Notes under the pieces: generated by a model
Told to the model about the DNA's origin: nothing
What the model saw: the letters and a program-made list of their open reading frames with translations, nothing else
Database searches by the model: none
Translations under genes and position numbers: made by a program
Shown: piece after piece, positions 43,514 through 52,881 of the stretch
How positions within the stretch are numbered: the first letter of the stretch is position 1
How the letters are laid out: every line of letters starts with the position of its first letter
NCBI RefSeq assembly: GCF_000430845.1
Contig: NZ_AUMU01000001.1
Location: 310,001 to 374,000, forward strand
Reading direction: 5' to 3'
Length of the DNA stretch: 64,000 nucleotides
DNA from: Chryseobacterium gregarium DSM 19109
Lineage (GTDB): Bacteria > Bacteroidota > Bacteroidia > Flavobacteriales > Weeksellaceae

Positions 43514-44575
43514 ATGGTAAAATTCAAATCCGTACTATTGAAACTGATCACATTTACCAATAAAGGCATTTACTGTCCGCAGGGAAAGTTTTATATCGAT
43601 CCCTGGAGGCCGGTAGATCTTGCCTTAATTACGCACGGGCATGCTGACCATGCCCGCTGGGGAATGAAAAAATACCTCTGCCATCATTTCACGAAACCGA
43701 TTCTTCATAAAAGGATCAGTGAAGACATCGAGTGCCAGAGTGTGGAATATGGCGAAGTGGTGAATATGAACGGCGTAAAGGTTTCACTTCATCCGGCAGG
43801 CCATATTATCGGCTCTGCGCAGATCCGGCTGGAATATAAAGGGTATGTAAGTGTTATCTCCGGAGATTATAAAGTAGAGGATGATGGGCTGAGTACACCT
43901 TTTGAACTGGTAAAGTGCCATGAATTTGTTACTGAAAGTACGTTCGGACTTCCTATTTACAACTGGCTGGAAGTGGATGACCTTAACAAAAGAATGCAGA
44001 GCTGGGTGCTGAAAAATAAAGAAAATCAGAAAACATCCGTATTTATAGGATATTCCCTGGGGAAAGCACAGCGGATCATGAAAGCGGTGGAAGGCCTCGG
44101 GAAAATCCATGTCCACTACTCTATCGGAAAGCTGAATGAAGCTTTTGAAAATGCCGGGATTATACTTCCAGAATATGAAGTCCCGGATTTCAGGGAAAGC
44201 GTAAAGCATGTACAGGATGATATTGTTATTGTCCCGCCTGCCTTACTGGACAGCAATGTTATCAAAAAAATCCCAAATCCTGCAACGGCCATCTGTTCAG
44301 GCTGGATGCAGGTGCGCGGGGCGAGAAGATGGCGGAGTGCGGATGCCGGTTTTCCCATGAGTGATCATGCGGACTGGAGCGGTTTGTTACAGGCTATAAA
44401 AGCAACGGAAGCAGAAATTGTTCATGTTACACACGGCCAGACCGAAGTTTTTTCAAAATATTTAAATGAAATCGGGATAAAGGCAGATGTTGTAGAAACT
44501 TTATACGGTGATGATGAAGAGGAAACTGAAAAGGAGGAAACTGCTGAAGCATCTGAATCTCAGCCCAAGGGCTAA
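43514..44575 (+). CDS. Ligase-associated DNA exonuclease (metallo-beta-lactamase fold)
   Basis: 353 residues from ATG; a TTG at 43538 (LKLITFTNKGIYC) matches the usual family start better, so the first eight residues are doubtful. The metal site HGHADH (THGHADHARWG), the HPAGHIIGSAQIRL and SGDYKV segments and the late PMSDHADWSGL histidine form an MBL/beta-CASP-like nuclease. The last 20 residues are an acidic Glu/Asp tail. It is the first gene of the four-gene ligase-associated repair cluster and lies 139 bases before the ligase. Confidence 0.92.
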   Translation: MVKFKSVLLKLITFTNKGIYCPQGKFYIDPWRPVDLALITHGHADHARWGMKKYLCHHFTKPILHKRISEDIECQSVEYGEVVNMNGVKVSLHPAGHIIGSAQIRLEYKGYVSVISGDYKVEDDGLSTPFELVKCHEFVTESTFGLPIYNWLEVDDLNKRMQSWVLKNKENQKTSVFIGYSLGKAQRIMKAVEGLGKIHVHYSIGKLNEAFENAGIILPEYEVPDFRESVKHVQDDIVIVPPALLDSNVIKKIPNPATAICSGWMQVRGARRWRSADAGFPMSDHADWSGLLQAIKATEAEIVHVTHGQTEVFSKYLNEIGIKADVVETLYGDDEEETEKEETAEASESQPKG

Positions 44576-44714
44576 TTCATTAATTTAAATAGTATACAAA
44601 CGACCTGAACAAAATCCTTTTATTCATAAAGAGAGCAATGGAGAAGTTTACAAATGAAGGTCATAGCAGTCCCAATTATTAAAGAATCGATTACCGGAAA
44701 TTATATTTTAAATT

Positions 44715-46295
44715 ATGAAGCATTTCGCAGAACTGATCAATGCCCTCGAGAGCACCAATAAGACCAATGCAAAGATCGATGCGATCATTGATTATCTGGA
44801 ACGTGCACCGGATGATGATAAAGTATGGTTTATTGCGCTGTTTACAGGCAAAAGGCCCAAACGGAATGTCAATACCAACTATATGAAAGAATGGGCACTG
44901 CAAATTACCGGGCTGCCCTTCTGGCTTTTTCAGGAAAGCTATTCTTCGGTAGGAGACCTCGGGGAAACCATTTCATTGATCCTTCCGCCGCCCACTGAAA
45001 AAATTGAACGTACGCTGTCCCAATGGATGAATGACATCAGTGGGTTAAAAGGCGAGTCCGATGATGAGAAAAAAGACTTTGTCCTGCGATCATGGAACGG
45101 TCTGGACTATACGGAACGCCTGATTTTTAATAAATTACTGGGCGGAAGCTTCCGGATCGGGGTTTCGGACAAAACCCTCATCAATGCCCTGACGAAGTTC
45201 TCAAACCAGGAATCCAGCACATTAATGCACAGCCTGATGGGAAAATGGGCTCCGGAAGAAGCATCGTTCCAGGAACTTATTTCCGCTGAAAATATCAATC
45301 CCGACAATTCAAAACCCTATCCTTTCTGCCTGGCTTATCCTCTGGAAAAAGAACTGGAAGACCTCGGAACTCCTGATGAATGGCTGATTGAATACAAATG
45401 GGACGGAATCCGCGGACAGATCATCAGAAGGAATGATGAAGTGTTTATCTGGTCCAGAGGTGAAGAACTGATTACCGAACAATTCCCTGAAATTACAGAA
45501 GCGGTTCAGCAGATGAAAGGCAATTTTGTCATCGACGGAGAGATACTGGCGGTAAAAGATGGTAAAGTTCTGAACTTTAATGAGCTTCAGAAAAGACTGA
45601 ACCGGAAAACATTGACCAAAAAAATGCTTTCCGAAATCCCGATCCAGGTTTTTGCCTATGATATACTGGAACTGGAAAACAATGACCTGAGAGAAAAGCC
45701 GATCTCTGCAAGGCGTGCCATGCTGGAAGAACTGCTGCTGAATGAAAGTCCGGAACATATTAAGCTTTCCCAAGTCATCGGTTTTGAAAGCTGGGATAAT
45801 TTAAACCAAATCAGAGAAAACTCCCGCGATATCAACAGTGAAGGGCTCATGTTAAAGAAAAAAGACTCCTTCTACCATTCCGGACGTAAAAAAGGGGACT
45901 GGTGGAAATGGAAAATCAACCCTTTAACCATCGATGCGGTAATGATTTACGCACAGAAAGGAAGCGGGAGAAGAAGCGGTTACTATACTGATTATACCTT
46001 TGCCGTAAAGAACGGCGATGCGCTGGTTACCATTGCAAAAGCCTATTCCGGGCTTACGGATAAAGAAATTATGGAAGTCAGCCGTTTTGTGAATAAGAAT
46101 GCCATTGAAAAATTCGGTCCGGTCCGTACCGTAAAGGCTGAACTGGTCTTTGAAATTGCGTTTGAAGGCATCGGGTTCAGCAACCGTCACAAAAGCGGTG
46201 TTGCCCTGCGTTTCCCCAGGATTTTAAGGTGGCGGAAAGATAAAACGGTTCATGATATTGATGATCTTGAAGAAATTAAAAAGCTCATTCAGTAA
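44715..46295 (+). CDS. ATP-dependent DNA ligase (ligase-associated repair type)
   Basis: 526 residues. An N-terminal helical DNA-binding domain (1-200) precedes the nucleotidyltransferase domain with the AMP-accepting Lys228 in EYKWDGIRGQ, motif III FVIDGEILA, motif IIIa FAYDILE, motif IV SEGLMLKKK and motif V WWKWKINP, and an OB domain ending LRFPRILRWRKDK. This is the bacterial LigB/LigD-like solitary ligase of the Lhr-associated cluster, distinct from the NAD-dependent LigA. It probably seals nicks after processing by the neighbouring nucleases. Confidence 0.95.
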   Translation: MKHFAELINALESTNKTNAKIDAIIDYLERAPDDDKVWFIALFTGKRPKRNVNTNYMKEWALQITGLPFWLFQESYSSVGDLGETISLILPPPTEKIERTLSQWMNDISGLKGESDDEKKDFVLRSWNGLDYTERLIFNKLLGGSFRIGVSDKTLINALTKFSNQESSTLMHSLMGKWAPEEASFQELISAENINPDNSKPYPFCLAYPLEKELEDLGTPDEWLIEYKWDGIRGQIIRRNDEVFIWSRGEELITEQFPEITEAVQQMKGNFVIDGEILAVKDGKVLNFNELQKRLNRKTLTKKMLSEIPIQVFAYDILELENNDLREKPISARRAMLEELLLNESPEHIKLSQVIGFESWDNLNQIRENSRDINSEGLMLKKKDSFYHSGRKKGDWWKWKINPLTIDAVMIYAQKGSGRRSGYYTDYTFAVKNGDALVTIAKAYSGLTDKEIMEVSRFVNKNAIEKFGPVRTVKAELVFEIAFEGIGFSNRHKSGVALRFPRILRWRKDKTVHDIDDLEEIKKLIQ

Positions 46296-46367
46296 TTTCT
46301 TTAAATAATTAAATAAAAAACGATTCATAAATTGCGGACACCGCATTAAAAAATCAGGATAAAAAAA

Positions 46368-48815
46368 TTGACTGCTTTTGAAAATACCAACGGATTCACC
46401 GTCATTCAGAGCTGGATGGCGGATAAAGAAATTTCCCCTTTTAAATTTCAGGCTGAAACGTGGTGCAAATTCGGAAGCGGATACAGCGGGATGGTAATTG
46501 CCCCGACCGGTTTCGGGAAAACCTATTCTGTCTTTTTAGCACTGATTACGGATTTCCTTAACCATCCCGAAAAATATGAAAAAGGGCTGAAAATGATCTG
46601 GATCACCCCGCTACGTTCCCTTTCAAAAGATATTGCCAAAGCCATGCAGGAAGCGATTGATGAAATCGGCCTCGACTGGATGGTGGGCGTAAGGAACGGT
46701 GACACCGACCCTAAAGTACGCCAACAGCAGGTTAAAAACATGCCGGAAATTTTAGTGGCCACTCCGGAAAGCCTGCATCTGCTGCTCGGGCAGAAAAACC
46801 ATCAGCGGTTTTTTAAAAGTTTAAAAGTCATCGTGGTTGACGAATGGCATGAGCTTCTGGGATCAAAACGCGGCGTGATGATGGAGCTCGGGATTTCTCA
46901 GCTCAGAAGCTATGTTCCCAAAATAAAAATCTGGGGCATTACCGCAACTATCGGGAATCTTGATGAAGCCATGGAAATCCTGATTCCGTACCATATTAAG
47001 AAAACCACCGTCACCGCTAAAGAAAAAAAGAAAATAGATATTGTTCCGGTTTTTCCGGATGAAGTTGAAATTTTACCCTGGGCAGGACATCTCGGGCATA
47101 AGCTTGCGGATAAAGTGGTCCCGATTATCCTCAACTCCACTTCCACCATTGTCTTTACCAACACCAGAAGCCAGAGTGAGATGTGGTACCAGTTGCTGCT
47201 GAATGCCTATCCTGATTTTGCAGGGCAGATTGCCATCCATCACAGTTCCATTGATGCCCACCTGAGGATCTGGATTGAAGAAAACCTGAGCTCCGGTAAA
47301 CTGAAAGCGGTTGTTTCAACCTCATCGCTGGATCTTGGAATCGATTTTAAGCCTGTGGATACGGTAATTCAGATCGGTTCTGCGAAAGGGGTTGCCCGGT
47401 TTTTACAACGGGCTGGCCGAAGCGGGCACTCTCCTTTTGAGACTTCGAAAATCTATTGTGTGCCTACCCATTCTTTAGAACTGATTGAAGTGGCCGCTCT
47501 TAAGGAAGCCGTGAAAAACAATGTGATTGAACCGCGTGATCCGCAGGTGCTGTGTTTTGATGTCCTGGTTCAGTTTATGATGACCCTGGCAGTCGGAGAC
47601 GGCTTCTATCCTGATGAGATATATCCTAGGATTAAAGAAACCTTTGCATTCCGGGAAATGAATGAGGAAGAATGGAAAGGCATCATCGATTTTTTAACGA
47701 TCGGCGGAAAAGCACTGAGAAGCTATGAAGAGTTCCATAAAGTAGTCATTGATGAAACCGGGCTGTATAAAGTAACCTCAAGGCGGATTGCCATGCTCCA
47801 CCGGATGAATATGGGCGTGATTGTAAGCGATGCGATGCTTAAGGTAAAGTTTATTTCCGGCGGCTATATCGGGATGGTGGAAGAATATTTTATTTCGAGG
47901 TTAAAGAAAGAAGATAAATTCATCCTGGCGGGAAGGGTTTTGGAAGTGGCAATGATCAAAGATATGACGGTATTTGTCCGGGCCTCCAAAGGAAAAGCAT
48001 TTGCCCCGAGCTATCTTGGCGGAAGACTTCCGCTTAGCTCCAACCTGGGACATTTTCTGCGCGAAAAATTATCCGGAGCCCTCAATCCAAAAGCTTCCGA
48101 AAAAGAGCTTAAATTCCTTCATCCGCTGCTGGCCAACCAGGAAGAACGTTCACATATTCCAAGGGAAGACGAATTCCTCGTTGAGATGATTAAAAACAGG
48201 GAAGGCTATCACCTGTTCATGTATCCTTTTGAAGGGCGGCTGGTTCATGAAGTGATGGCCGCCCTGGTGGCCTACCGGATTTCAAAGCTTGCTCCGATTT
48301 CTTTCTCAATGGCAATGAACGATTACGGTTTTGAACTGTTCAGTGATAAAGAAATCCCGCTGACGGAAGAAAACCTGCACGGCATCCTGACCCGCGACAA
48401 CCTGATGAATGACGTGATTTCAAGTATCAATTCGGCGGAAATGGCAAGGCGAAAATTCCGTGATATTGCCGTGATTTCCGGAATGGTGGTTCAGAATTTC
48501 CCGGGACAGCAGCGTTCCAACAAATCACTGCAGAGTTCAGCAGGACTTATTTTTAAAGTACTGGAAGATTATGACCCTAATAATTTCCTTGTCAGGCAGG
48601 CGTATACGGAAGTCTTCAATATGCAGCTGCAGGAACAGAGGCTGGTAGGAGCTTTCAAAAGAATTGAAAAGTCAAAAATTATCCTCAAACATGCGGCCTC
48701 GTTTACGCCTTTAAGCTTCCCGATCAAGGTGGACAGTCTTCGGCAGACGCTTTCCAGTGAAGATCTGGATTCTAGGATCCAGAAACTGATTCAGCAGGCC
48801 AGGAAAGTAAAATGA
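46368..48815 (+). CDS. Ligase-associated DEXH-box helicase (Lhr-core type)
   Basis: 815 residues, start TTG; the next in-frame ATG (residue 17) is possible but would remove the QSW region. Walker A is APTGFGKT (45-52), motif Ia TPLRSLSKD, motif II DEWH (158-161), motif III ITATIGN and motif VI QRAGRSGH, followed by the Lhr winged helix and C-terminal core domains (RRIAMLHRMNMGVIV, PSYLGGRLPLSSNLGHFLR). Lhr-core helicases are 3'-5' ssDNA translocases. The gene lies between ligase and phosphoesterase, 72 and 45 bases away, making a repair operon. Confidence 0.95.
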   Translation: MTAFENTNGFTVIQSWMADKEISPFKFQAETWCKFGSGYSGMVIAPTGFGKTYSVFLALITDFLNHPEKYEKGLKMIWITPLRSLSKDIAKAMQEAIDEIGLDWMVGVRNGDTDPKVRQQQVKNMPEILVATPESLHLLLGQKNHQRFFKSLKVIVVDEWHELLGSKRGVMMELGISQLRSYVPKIKIWGITATIGNLDEAMEILIPYHIKKTTVTAKEKKKIDIVPVFPDEVEILPWAGHLGHKLADKVVPIILNSTSTIVFTNTRSQSEMWYQLLLNAYPDFAGQIAIHHSSIDAHLRIWIEENLSSGKLKAVVSTSSLDLGIDFKPVDTVIQIGSAKGVARFLQRAGRSGHSPFETSKIYCVPTHSLELIEVAALKEAVKNNVIEPRDPQVLCFDVLVQFMMTLAVGDGFYPDEIYPRIKETFAFREMNEEEWKGIIDFLTIGGKALRSYEEFHKVVIDETGLYKVTSRRIAMLHRMNMGVIVSDAMLKVKFISGGYIGMVEEYFISRLKKEDKFILAGRVLEVAMIKDMTVFVRASKGKAFAPSYLGGRLPLSSNLGHFLREKLSGALNPKASEKELKFLHPLLANQEERSHIPREDEFLVEMIKNREGYHLFMYPFEGRLVHEVMAALVAYRISKLAPISFSMAMNDYGFELFSDKEIPLTEENLHGILTRDNLMNDVISSINSAEMARRKFRDIAVISGMVVQNFPGQQRSNKSLQSSAGLIFKVLEDYDPNNFLVRQAYTEVFNMQLQEQRLVGAFKRIEKSKIILKHAASFTPLSFPIKVDSLRQTLSSEDLDSRIQKLIQQARKVK

Positions 48816-48860
48816 AGACAAGAAATTGAAAAAATGAAGAATGATTAACAGATCTGAAAA

Positions 48861-49505
48861 ATGAAAATAGTAACAAAAAATATAACGGTACAAAACGAAA
48901 TTTTTACTTTAACCAACCAGAGGGCTTTATTCTGGAAAGTGCAGAAAGTGCTGGTTTTATCAGACCTCCATATTGGAAAAACCGCACATTTCAGGAAAAA
49001 CGGCATTGCCCTGGCCAACCAGATTATGAAGAATGACCTGGAACGGTTATCAATCCTGATTGAATATTTCCAGCCTGAAAAATTCCTGGTGGTTGGTGAT
49101 CTTCTGCATGCGGGCGACAATTCTGATGTCGATGAATTCTGCACCTGGAGAAGCCAGTATCCGGATTTAGGGTTTTACCTCATCGAAGGAAACCATGACC
49201 GGATCTCGAAAACCCTGGAATCTAAGTTATGCCTGAACTTTAAATCAAAATCTTTAGAGCTTGACGGTTTCACCTTTATCCATGATTTTGAGAAAAAACA
49301 TCCGAATCTCCAGATTACCGGCCATATCCATCCCGGGTTTATGATCCATTCAGCGGTAAAGAAAATTAAATTGCCGTGCTTTGTCCTGACGGATAAACAG
49401 CTGCTGCTTCCTGCCTTCAGTGAATTTACAGGTTTAGACACAAAAAATATCCCTAAGAACGGGAAATTCTACGTTTTTACGGATGCTGAAATTTATGAAA
49501 TTTAA
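48861..49505 (+). CDS. pdeM: Ligase-associated metallophosphoesterase/endonuclease PdeM
   Basis: 214 residues. The calcineurin-like motifs are complete: LSDLHIGKTAH, VVGDLLHAGDN, IEGNHDR, FIHD and ITGHIHPGF, giving a dinuclear (usually manganese) site. Homologues in the same four-gene cluster are Mn-dependent DNA endonucleases/phosphodiesterases. It ends the cluster, convergent with the GNAT gene three bases after the stop. Confidence 0.94.
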   Translation: MKIVTKNITVQNEIFTLTNQRALFWKVQKVLVLSDLHIGKTAHFRKNGIALANQIMKNDLERLSILIEYFQPEKFLVVGDLLHAGDNSDVDEFCTWRSQYPDLGFYLIEGNHDRISKTLESKLCLNFKSKSLELDGFTFIHDFEKKHPNLQITGHIHPGFMIHSAVKKIKLPCFVLTDKQLLLPAFSEFTGLDTKNIPKNGKFYVFTDAEIYEI

Positions 49506-49507
49506 GT

Positions 49508-50029
49508 TCAGGCTAAATCTTTCCTCATCATCAGGTCGGTCTGCTCTTCGCTGCCCAGCCTGAAAATATGCTTGTCGAATGTCACAAAACCATTCTTCTT
49601 ATAAAAGTTAACCGCACGGAGATTCTCTTCCCAAACGCCTAGCCAGAGGTATTGTTTCTTTTCATGCAGCGCAACTTCCAATGCCTTGTCATATAAAAGC
49701 TGGCCTACTTTTTTACCCTGGTGTGAGCTTTTTACATAAATCCTTTCAATCTCCATTGAAGCATCATCCTGAAGCTCTGTCTGGGCTTTTCCGGCATTTA
49801 CTTTAAGATAACCGATCGGATTGTCCTCTTCCCATGCAATAAAGAAATGGGAGTCAGCCGTGTTAAGTTCCTGAGACAGTTTTTCCGTAGAAAAGCTTTC
49901 ATCAAGGTATTTCTGCATTTCATCCTCAGAATTGTCTTTGGCAAATGTTTCGTAAAATGTTTCTCTTCCTACGCTCTGTAGGACTTCCAGTTCTTCAGCG
50001 GAAACCTTCTTGATAATAATTGATGTCAT
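49508..50029 (-). CDS. GNAT family N-acetyltransferase
   Basis: 173 residues from the ATG at 50029 (MTSIIIKKVSAEELEVLQ). A more upstream ATG in the frame would overlap the nucleosidase gene and has no family character. GNAT elements are FFIAWEEDNPIGYLKVNA, ERIYVKSSHQGKKVGQLLYD, YLWLGVWEENLRAVNFYKKNGF and the C-terminal strand. It is the paiA-like single-domain type, substrate unknown. It follows the nucleosidase gene after seven bases, so they form a short operon. Confidence 0.88.
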   Translation of the reverse strand: MTSIIIKKVSAEELEVLQSVGRETFYETFAKDNSEDEMQKYLDESFSTEKLSQELNTADSHFFIAWEEDNPIGYLKVNAGKAQTELQDDASMEIERIYVKSSHQGKKVGQLLYDKALEVALHEKKQYLWLGVWEENLRAVNFYKKNGFVTFDKHIFRLGSEEQTDLMMRKDLA

Positions 50030-50036
50030 CGTATAA

Positions 50037-50615
50037 TTAAAATAAAATTTTGACAAATGCTTCTGAAGCCAAATGAACCTGGACTGCCCAGTCATCTGCT
50101 GCTTCGCTTCCTGCATCATCCGAGATATATTTCAGGCAAAGGAAAGGGATGTTTTTCTTCATGGCGATCAGAGCCAGCGGGTAGGCTTCCATATCCACAA
50201 TATTGTAATCGGTTTCCGCATGGTTCATTTCAAAGCTGTCCCCGGTGCCGCAGATGCCCTGAGGCAGGTCTTCTTTGATAAGCCCGTACTCTAAAACAGG
50301 CGGTATGCCTGAAAGCGGTGTCTCATACTTCCCGAAGCCGAGGCCTCTTACATCCATATCGCGCTGGATAAACTTTGTGCAGCAGACCACTTCGCCTTTC
50401 TGAAAGCTTCTGCTTCCGGCAGATCCGAGATTGACAATCAGTTCCGGTCTGCTGCGGTGGATTTCCTGGGTCAGCTCCATGGCAGCGTTTACTTTTCCGA
50501 TGCCTGTGACCAGTTTATTTTTATCATTAAATACTTTGCCTGCTTCCGAATCCAGGGCGAAAACGAAAAGGGTCCTGTCGATGGCAAAATGATGTTCGCC
50601 GGTAATTTTTATCAT
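50037..50615 (-). CDS. Nucleosidase of the PNP/MTAN (phosphorylase) superfamily
   Basis: 192 residues, shorter than E. coli MTA/SAH nucleosidase (232). Visible are FALDSEAGKVF (the E of MTAN proton relay), GIGKVNAAMELTQEI, VNLGSAGS, GTGDSFEMN, the DMEAYPLALIA ribose-binding Met-Glu, and YISDDAGSEA with the catalytic Asp. It probably cleaves 5'-methylthioadenosine/S-adenosylhomocysteine or a related nucleoside. Cytoplasmic. It heads a two-gene unit with the GNAT gene. Confidence 0.82.
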   Translation of the reverse strand: MIKITGEHHFAIDRTLFVFALDSEAGKVFNDKNKLVTGIGKVNAAMELTQEIHRSRPELIVNLGSAGSRSFQKGEVVCCTKFIQRDMDVRGLGFGKYETPLSGIPPVLEYGLIKEDLPQGICGTGDSFEMNHAETDYNIVDMEAYPLALIAMKKNIPFLCLKYISDDAGSEAADDWAVQVHLASEAFVKILF

Positions 50616-50658
50616 TTGAAACGGACTGTTAAATTCTTTTTAAAATTAGGCATTCGGA

Positions 50659-51348
50659 TTAAATACTGCAACCGTCCGTACTGCAGGAATTGTCAGTGCT
50701 TTCTTTTCCGGATCTTGTTTCATCATAAGTCTGCATCAGTGCATCACGGAAAGCTTCTGCAGGTTGTGCTCCGGAAACCGCATACTTTCCGTCCAGAATA
50801 AAGAAAGGAACTCCGGAAATTCCATGGTCCCGGGCTTCCTGAATATCTTTCCTGACTTCATCCTCAAATTCCGCAGAGTTTAAAACCTGTCCTGCTTCTT
50901 CTTTATCAATTCCTATGGAACCTGCCAGAGAAGTCAAGGTATCAAAATCAGCAACATTTTTACCTTCCGTAAAGTGTGCAGTGAAAAGGGTTTCTTCCAT
51001 CTCACTGGATTTCTGGTGCTTTTTAGCCAGGTGAAGAAGCTTGTGAGCCGGAAAAGTACCGGTAATTAAAACCCGGTTGAAATTAAATTCAATGCCTGAA
51101 TTTTTTCCCATCTCCGTTACTTGGGCCATCATCTGCCGGGCCTGTGCTTCCGGGAACCCTTTTTTCTCCCTGAAATAATCAAAGGTACTTTTGGTTTCAT
51201 CGGGGCTCAACGTCGGATCCAGCTGAAAACTCTTCCACTCTACTTCCACATCCTCTTTAAAAGACAGCTGCTCAAGTGCTTTTTCAAAATTATTTTTACC
51301 GATATAGCAAAACGGACACATTACGTCCGACCATATTTCTACTTTCAT
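50659..51348 (-). CDS. DsbA family (FrnE-like) oxidoreductase
   Basis: 229 residues, no signal peptide, so cytoplasmic. The thioredoxin-fold CxxC is CPFCYIGKNNFEKAL with the FrnE-type preceding EIWSDVM. The cis-Pro loop GISGVPFFILDGKYAVSGAQ is typical. The C-terminus has two further Cys (NSCSTDGCSI). FrnE-like proteins act in disulfide reshuffling or as 2-hydroxychromene-2-carboxylate isomerase-type proteins and may be linked to oxidative stress. Single gene, 44 bases before the nucleosidase start on the same strand. Confidence 0.92.
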   Translation of the reverse strand: MKVEIWSDVMCPFCYIGKNNFEKALEQLSFKEDVEVEWKSFQLDPTLSPDETKSTFDYFREKKGFPEAQARQMMAQVTEMGKNSGIEFNFNRVLITGTFPAHKLLHLAKKHQKSSEMEETLFTAHFTEGKNVADFDTLTSLAGSIGIDKEEAGQVLNSAEFEDEVRKDIQEARDHGISGVPFFILDGKYAVSGAQPAEAFRDALMQTYDETRSGKESTDNSCSTDGCSI

Positions 51349-51621
51349 TGCTTTTTATTTAAACACAGACAAATTTAATCATAAATAGTAAAAATATTAT
51401 GTTTTATCCCGGTCAAACCGTTATGAACAACGATGTGTTTATGAAAGTATAAAATAATTTTGGAATCCGAAGGAAAATAATCATCGGCCGGCAATCGAAT
51501 AGAAGCTTTCACAAAAGCTGAATGTAATCAGTATCGAAAAAATAGTAGAGGTTAATGTACTATGGATATGTTTTATTTTATAAGCTATTCTGCCCGATCC
51601 GGCGTAAAATAAAAAAATGGT

Positions 51622-51963
51622 TTAAAGATCATTAAACCATTTATAAATATCAACTGTTGATGCAATATTCAGTTTTTTCCTCAGCCTGTTCTTACGGTTT
51701 TGTATGGCTTTCGGTGTAACAAATGTGTAGGTTGCAATTTCTTTAGTTGTTAAATTGAGTTTTAAATAAATACAAAAAATCAATTCAGAGTTTTTAAGAT
51801 TAGGCTGAATGGAAGATAGCGTATTAAAAAAATCAGGATCTACCAATCTGAACTTGCTCAACAGCCTGGGGGAATTTTCTTTTGCCAGGGATAAAATTTC
51901 GTCCTGTACAAAAATCTTTTGGTTTAAATCTTCTAAATTAAATTCAGTTTTTTCGTTTTTCAT
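51622..51963 (-). CDS. Small LuxR-type helix-turn-helix protein
   Basis: 113 residues. The C-terminal half (about 45-113) has the Flavobacteriia LuxR/GerE-like HTH: FFNTLSSIQPNLKNSELIFC, LNLTTKEIATYTFVTPKAIQ, NRKNRLRKKLNI. This domain usually ends proteins with TPR repeats and a membrane helix; here only a short helical N-terminus precedes it. So it is either a stand-alone DNA-binding protein or the remnant of a larger regulator. Target unknown. Confidence 0.75.
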   Translation of the reverse strand: MKNEKTEFNLEDLNQKIFVQDEILSLAKENSPRLLSKFRLVDPDFFNTLSSIQPNLKNSELIFCIYLKLNLTTKEIATYTFVTPKAIQNRKNRLRKKLNIASTVDIYKWFNDL

Positions 51964-52881
51964 AATATTCTGATCTCTTCAAATTTCTGTTGCTGATGAC
52001 AGCCCCAGTATTAAGTCACTCTTAGCACTGTACTTCGCTATAAAGTTTAGGTACTTTCTGTTTAATGCCTTTATTATTTTATCATTTTGGAAATTGACGG
52101 TTTTTGCCGATACCTCAAATTTTTATGTTTATTCTTTTAAAATTCAAACTGTATTACAAAAACTTATACTTTATGGCAGATTAAAAACAAAGAAATAAAA
52201 AATGATTAAAATTTCCTTTAATAAAAATACCACATACATACCACGCATATTTTTTAAATCTTATCTCCTGATCTGAAACAAAGCATGTTACATATCCGAC
52301 AACAAAACTAGACTTTTATTGTCTCCATTTTTATGATTACGATCAATATGTCTAAAAAAATGAACTATTTTTTCACCGGTAAAGGATCGTTCAAAAAGGC
52401 TGTTACATAAATCATTATAAGCGTATTCAAAGGGGTTTTTATCACCTTTGATGCTGAAAAATAGAAAACGGATCGTTCTTTTATTGATTTTAAAATTTTA
52501 AACTGGTTCAATTATCAAATTGATATATTTTTTAAGCAAAACAGACATCGATGTACTATTACTGGAATAGGAAAGATTGAGAATTTATAAATGAATTGGC
52601 TTATTTTCATTGGATTAGATGTGAATTTCTGTATTTTCAGTATAGTAAAGCATCCTGAGAAATACACCGATAAAAATTTTTGATCATAAAAAAACGCATA
52701 GATGGGCAAAAGCCTGTTTAGCTTTAGAATACAAATAATTACCTGCAGATGATGATAATCCGGCAGATTTTATATGAGTTTAAATCTGTCCTATTTAAAA
52801 TCAATTAGATAAAGCTGAAAATGAAGCATTAAAAGTTTTATAATGTTTCAAAATGGGCTCTTATTCATCTGCCATACCTTA
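51964..52881. other. 918-bp gene-poor region with dispersed repeat copy B
   Basis: No convincing gene was found on either strand; a 64-codon minus frame at 52515-52709 has no family resemblance and AT-driven composition. The right part holds repeat copy B (52711-52860). The rest may be gene remnants or regulatory DNA; I could not identify any. Confidence 0.5.
52711..52860 (+). repeat. Dispersed intergenic repeat, copy B (MITE-like)
   Basis: It aligns block by block with copy A at 2541-2676 (AGCCTGTTTA, AAATAATT, GCAGATGATGAT, GCAGATTTTAT, TAAATCTGT, AAAATCAA, ATAAAGCTGAAAATGAAGC). Here the right end is retained as AAAATGGGCTC followed by TTA, matching 8 of 11 bases of the IS5-element right end TAAACAGGCTC. 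The full unit is about 150 bp, codes for nothing, and contains the inverted repeat CAGATTT / AAATCTG. No exact target duplication was seen, so it is old. Confidence 0.6.

Noticed and set aside
52515..52709. 64-codon minus-strand open frame
   Set aside because: Lies in the gene-poor AT-rich region beside the repeat, with no recognisable domain.
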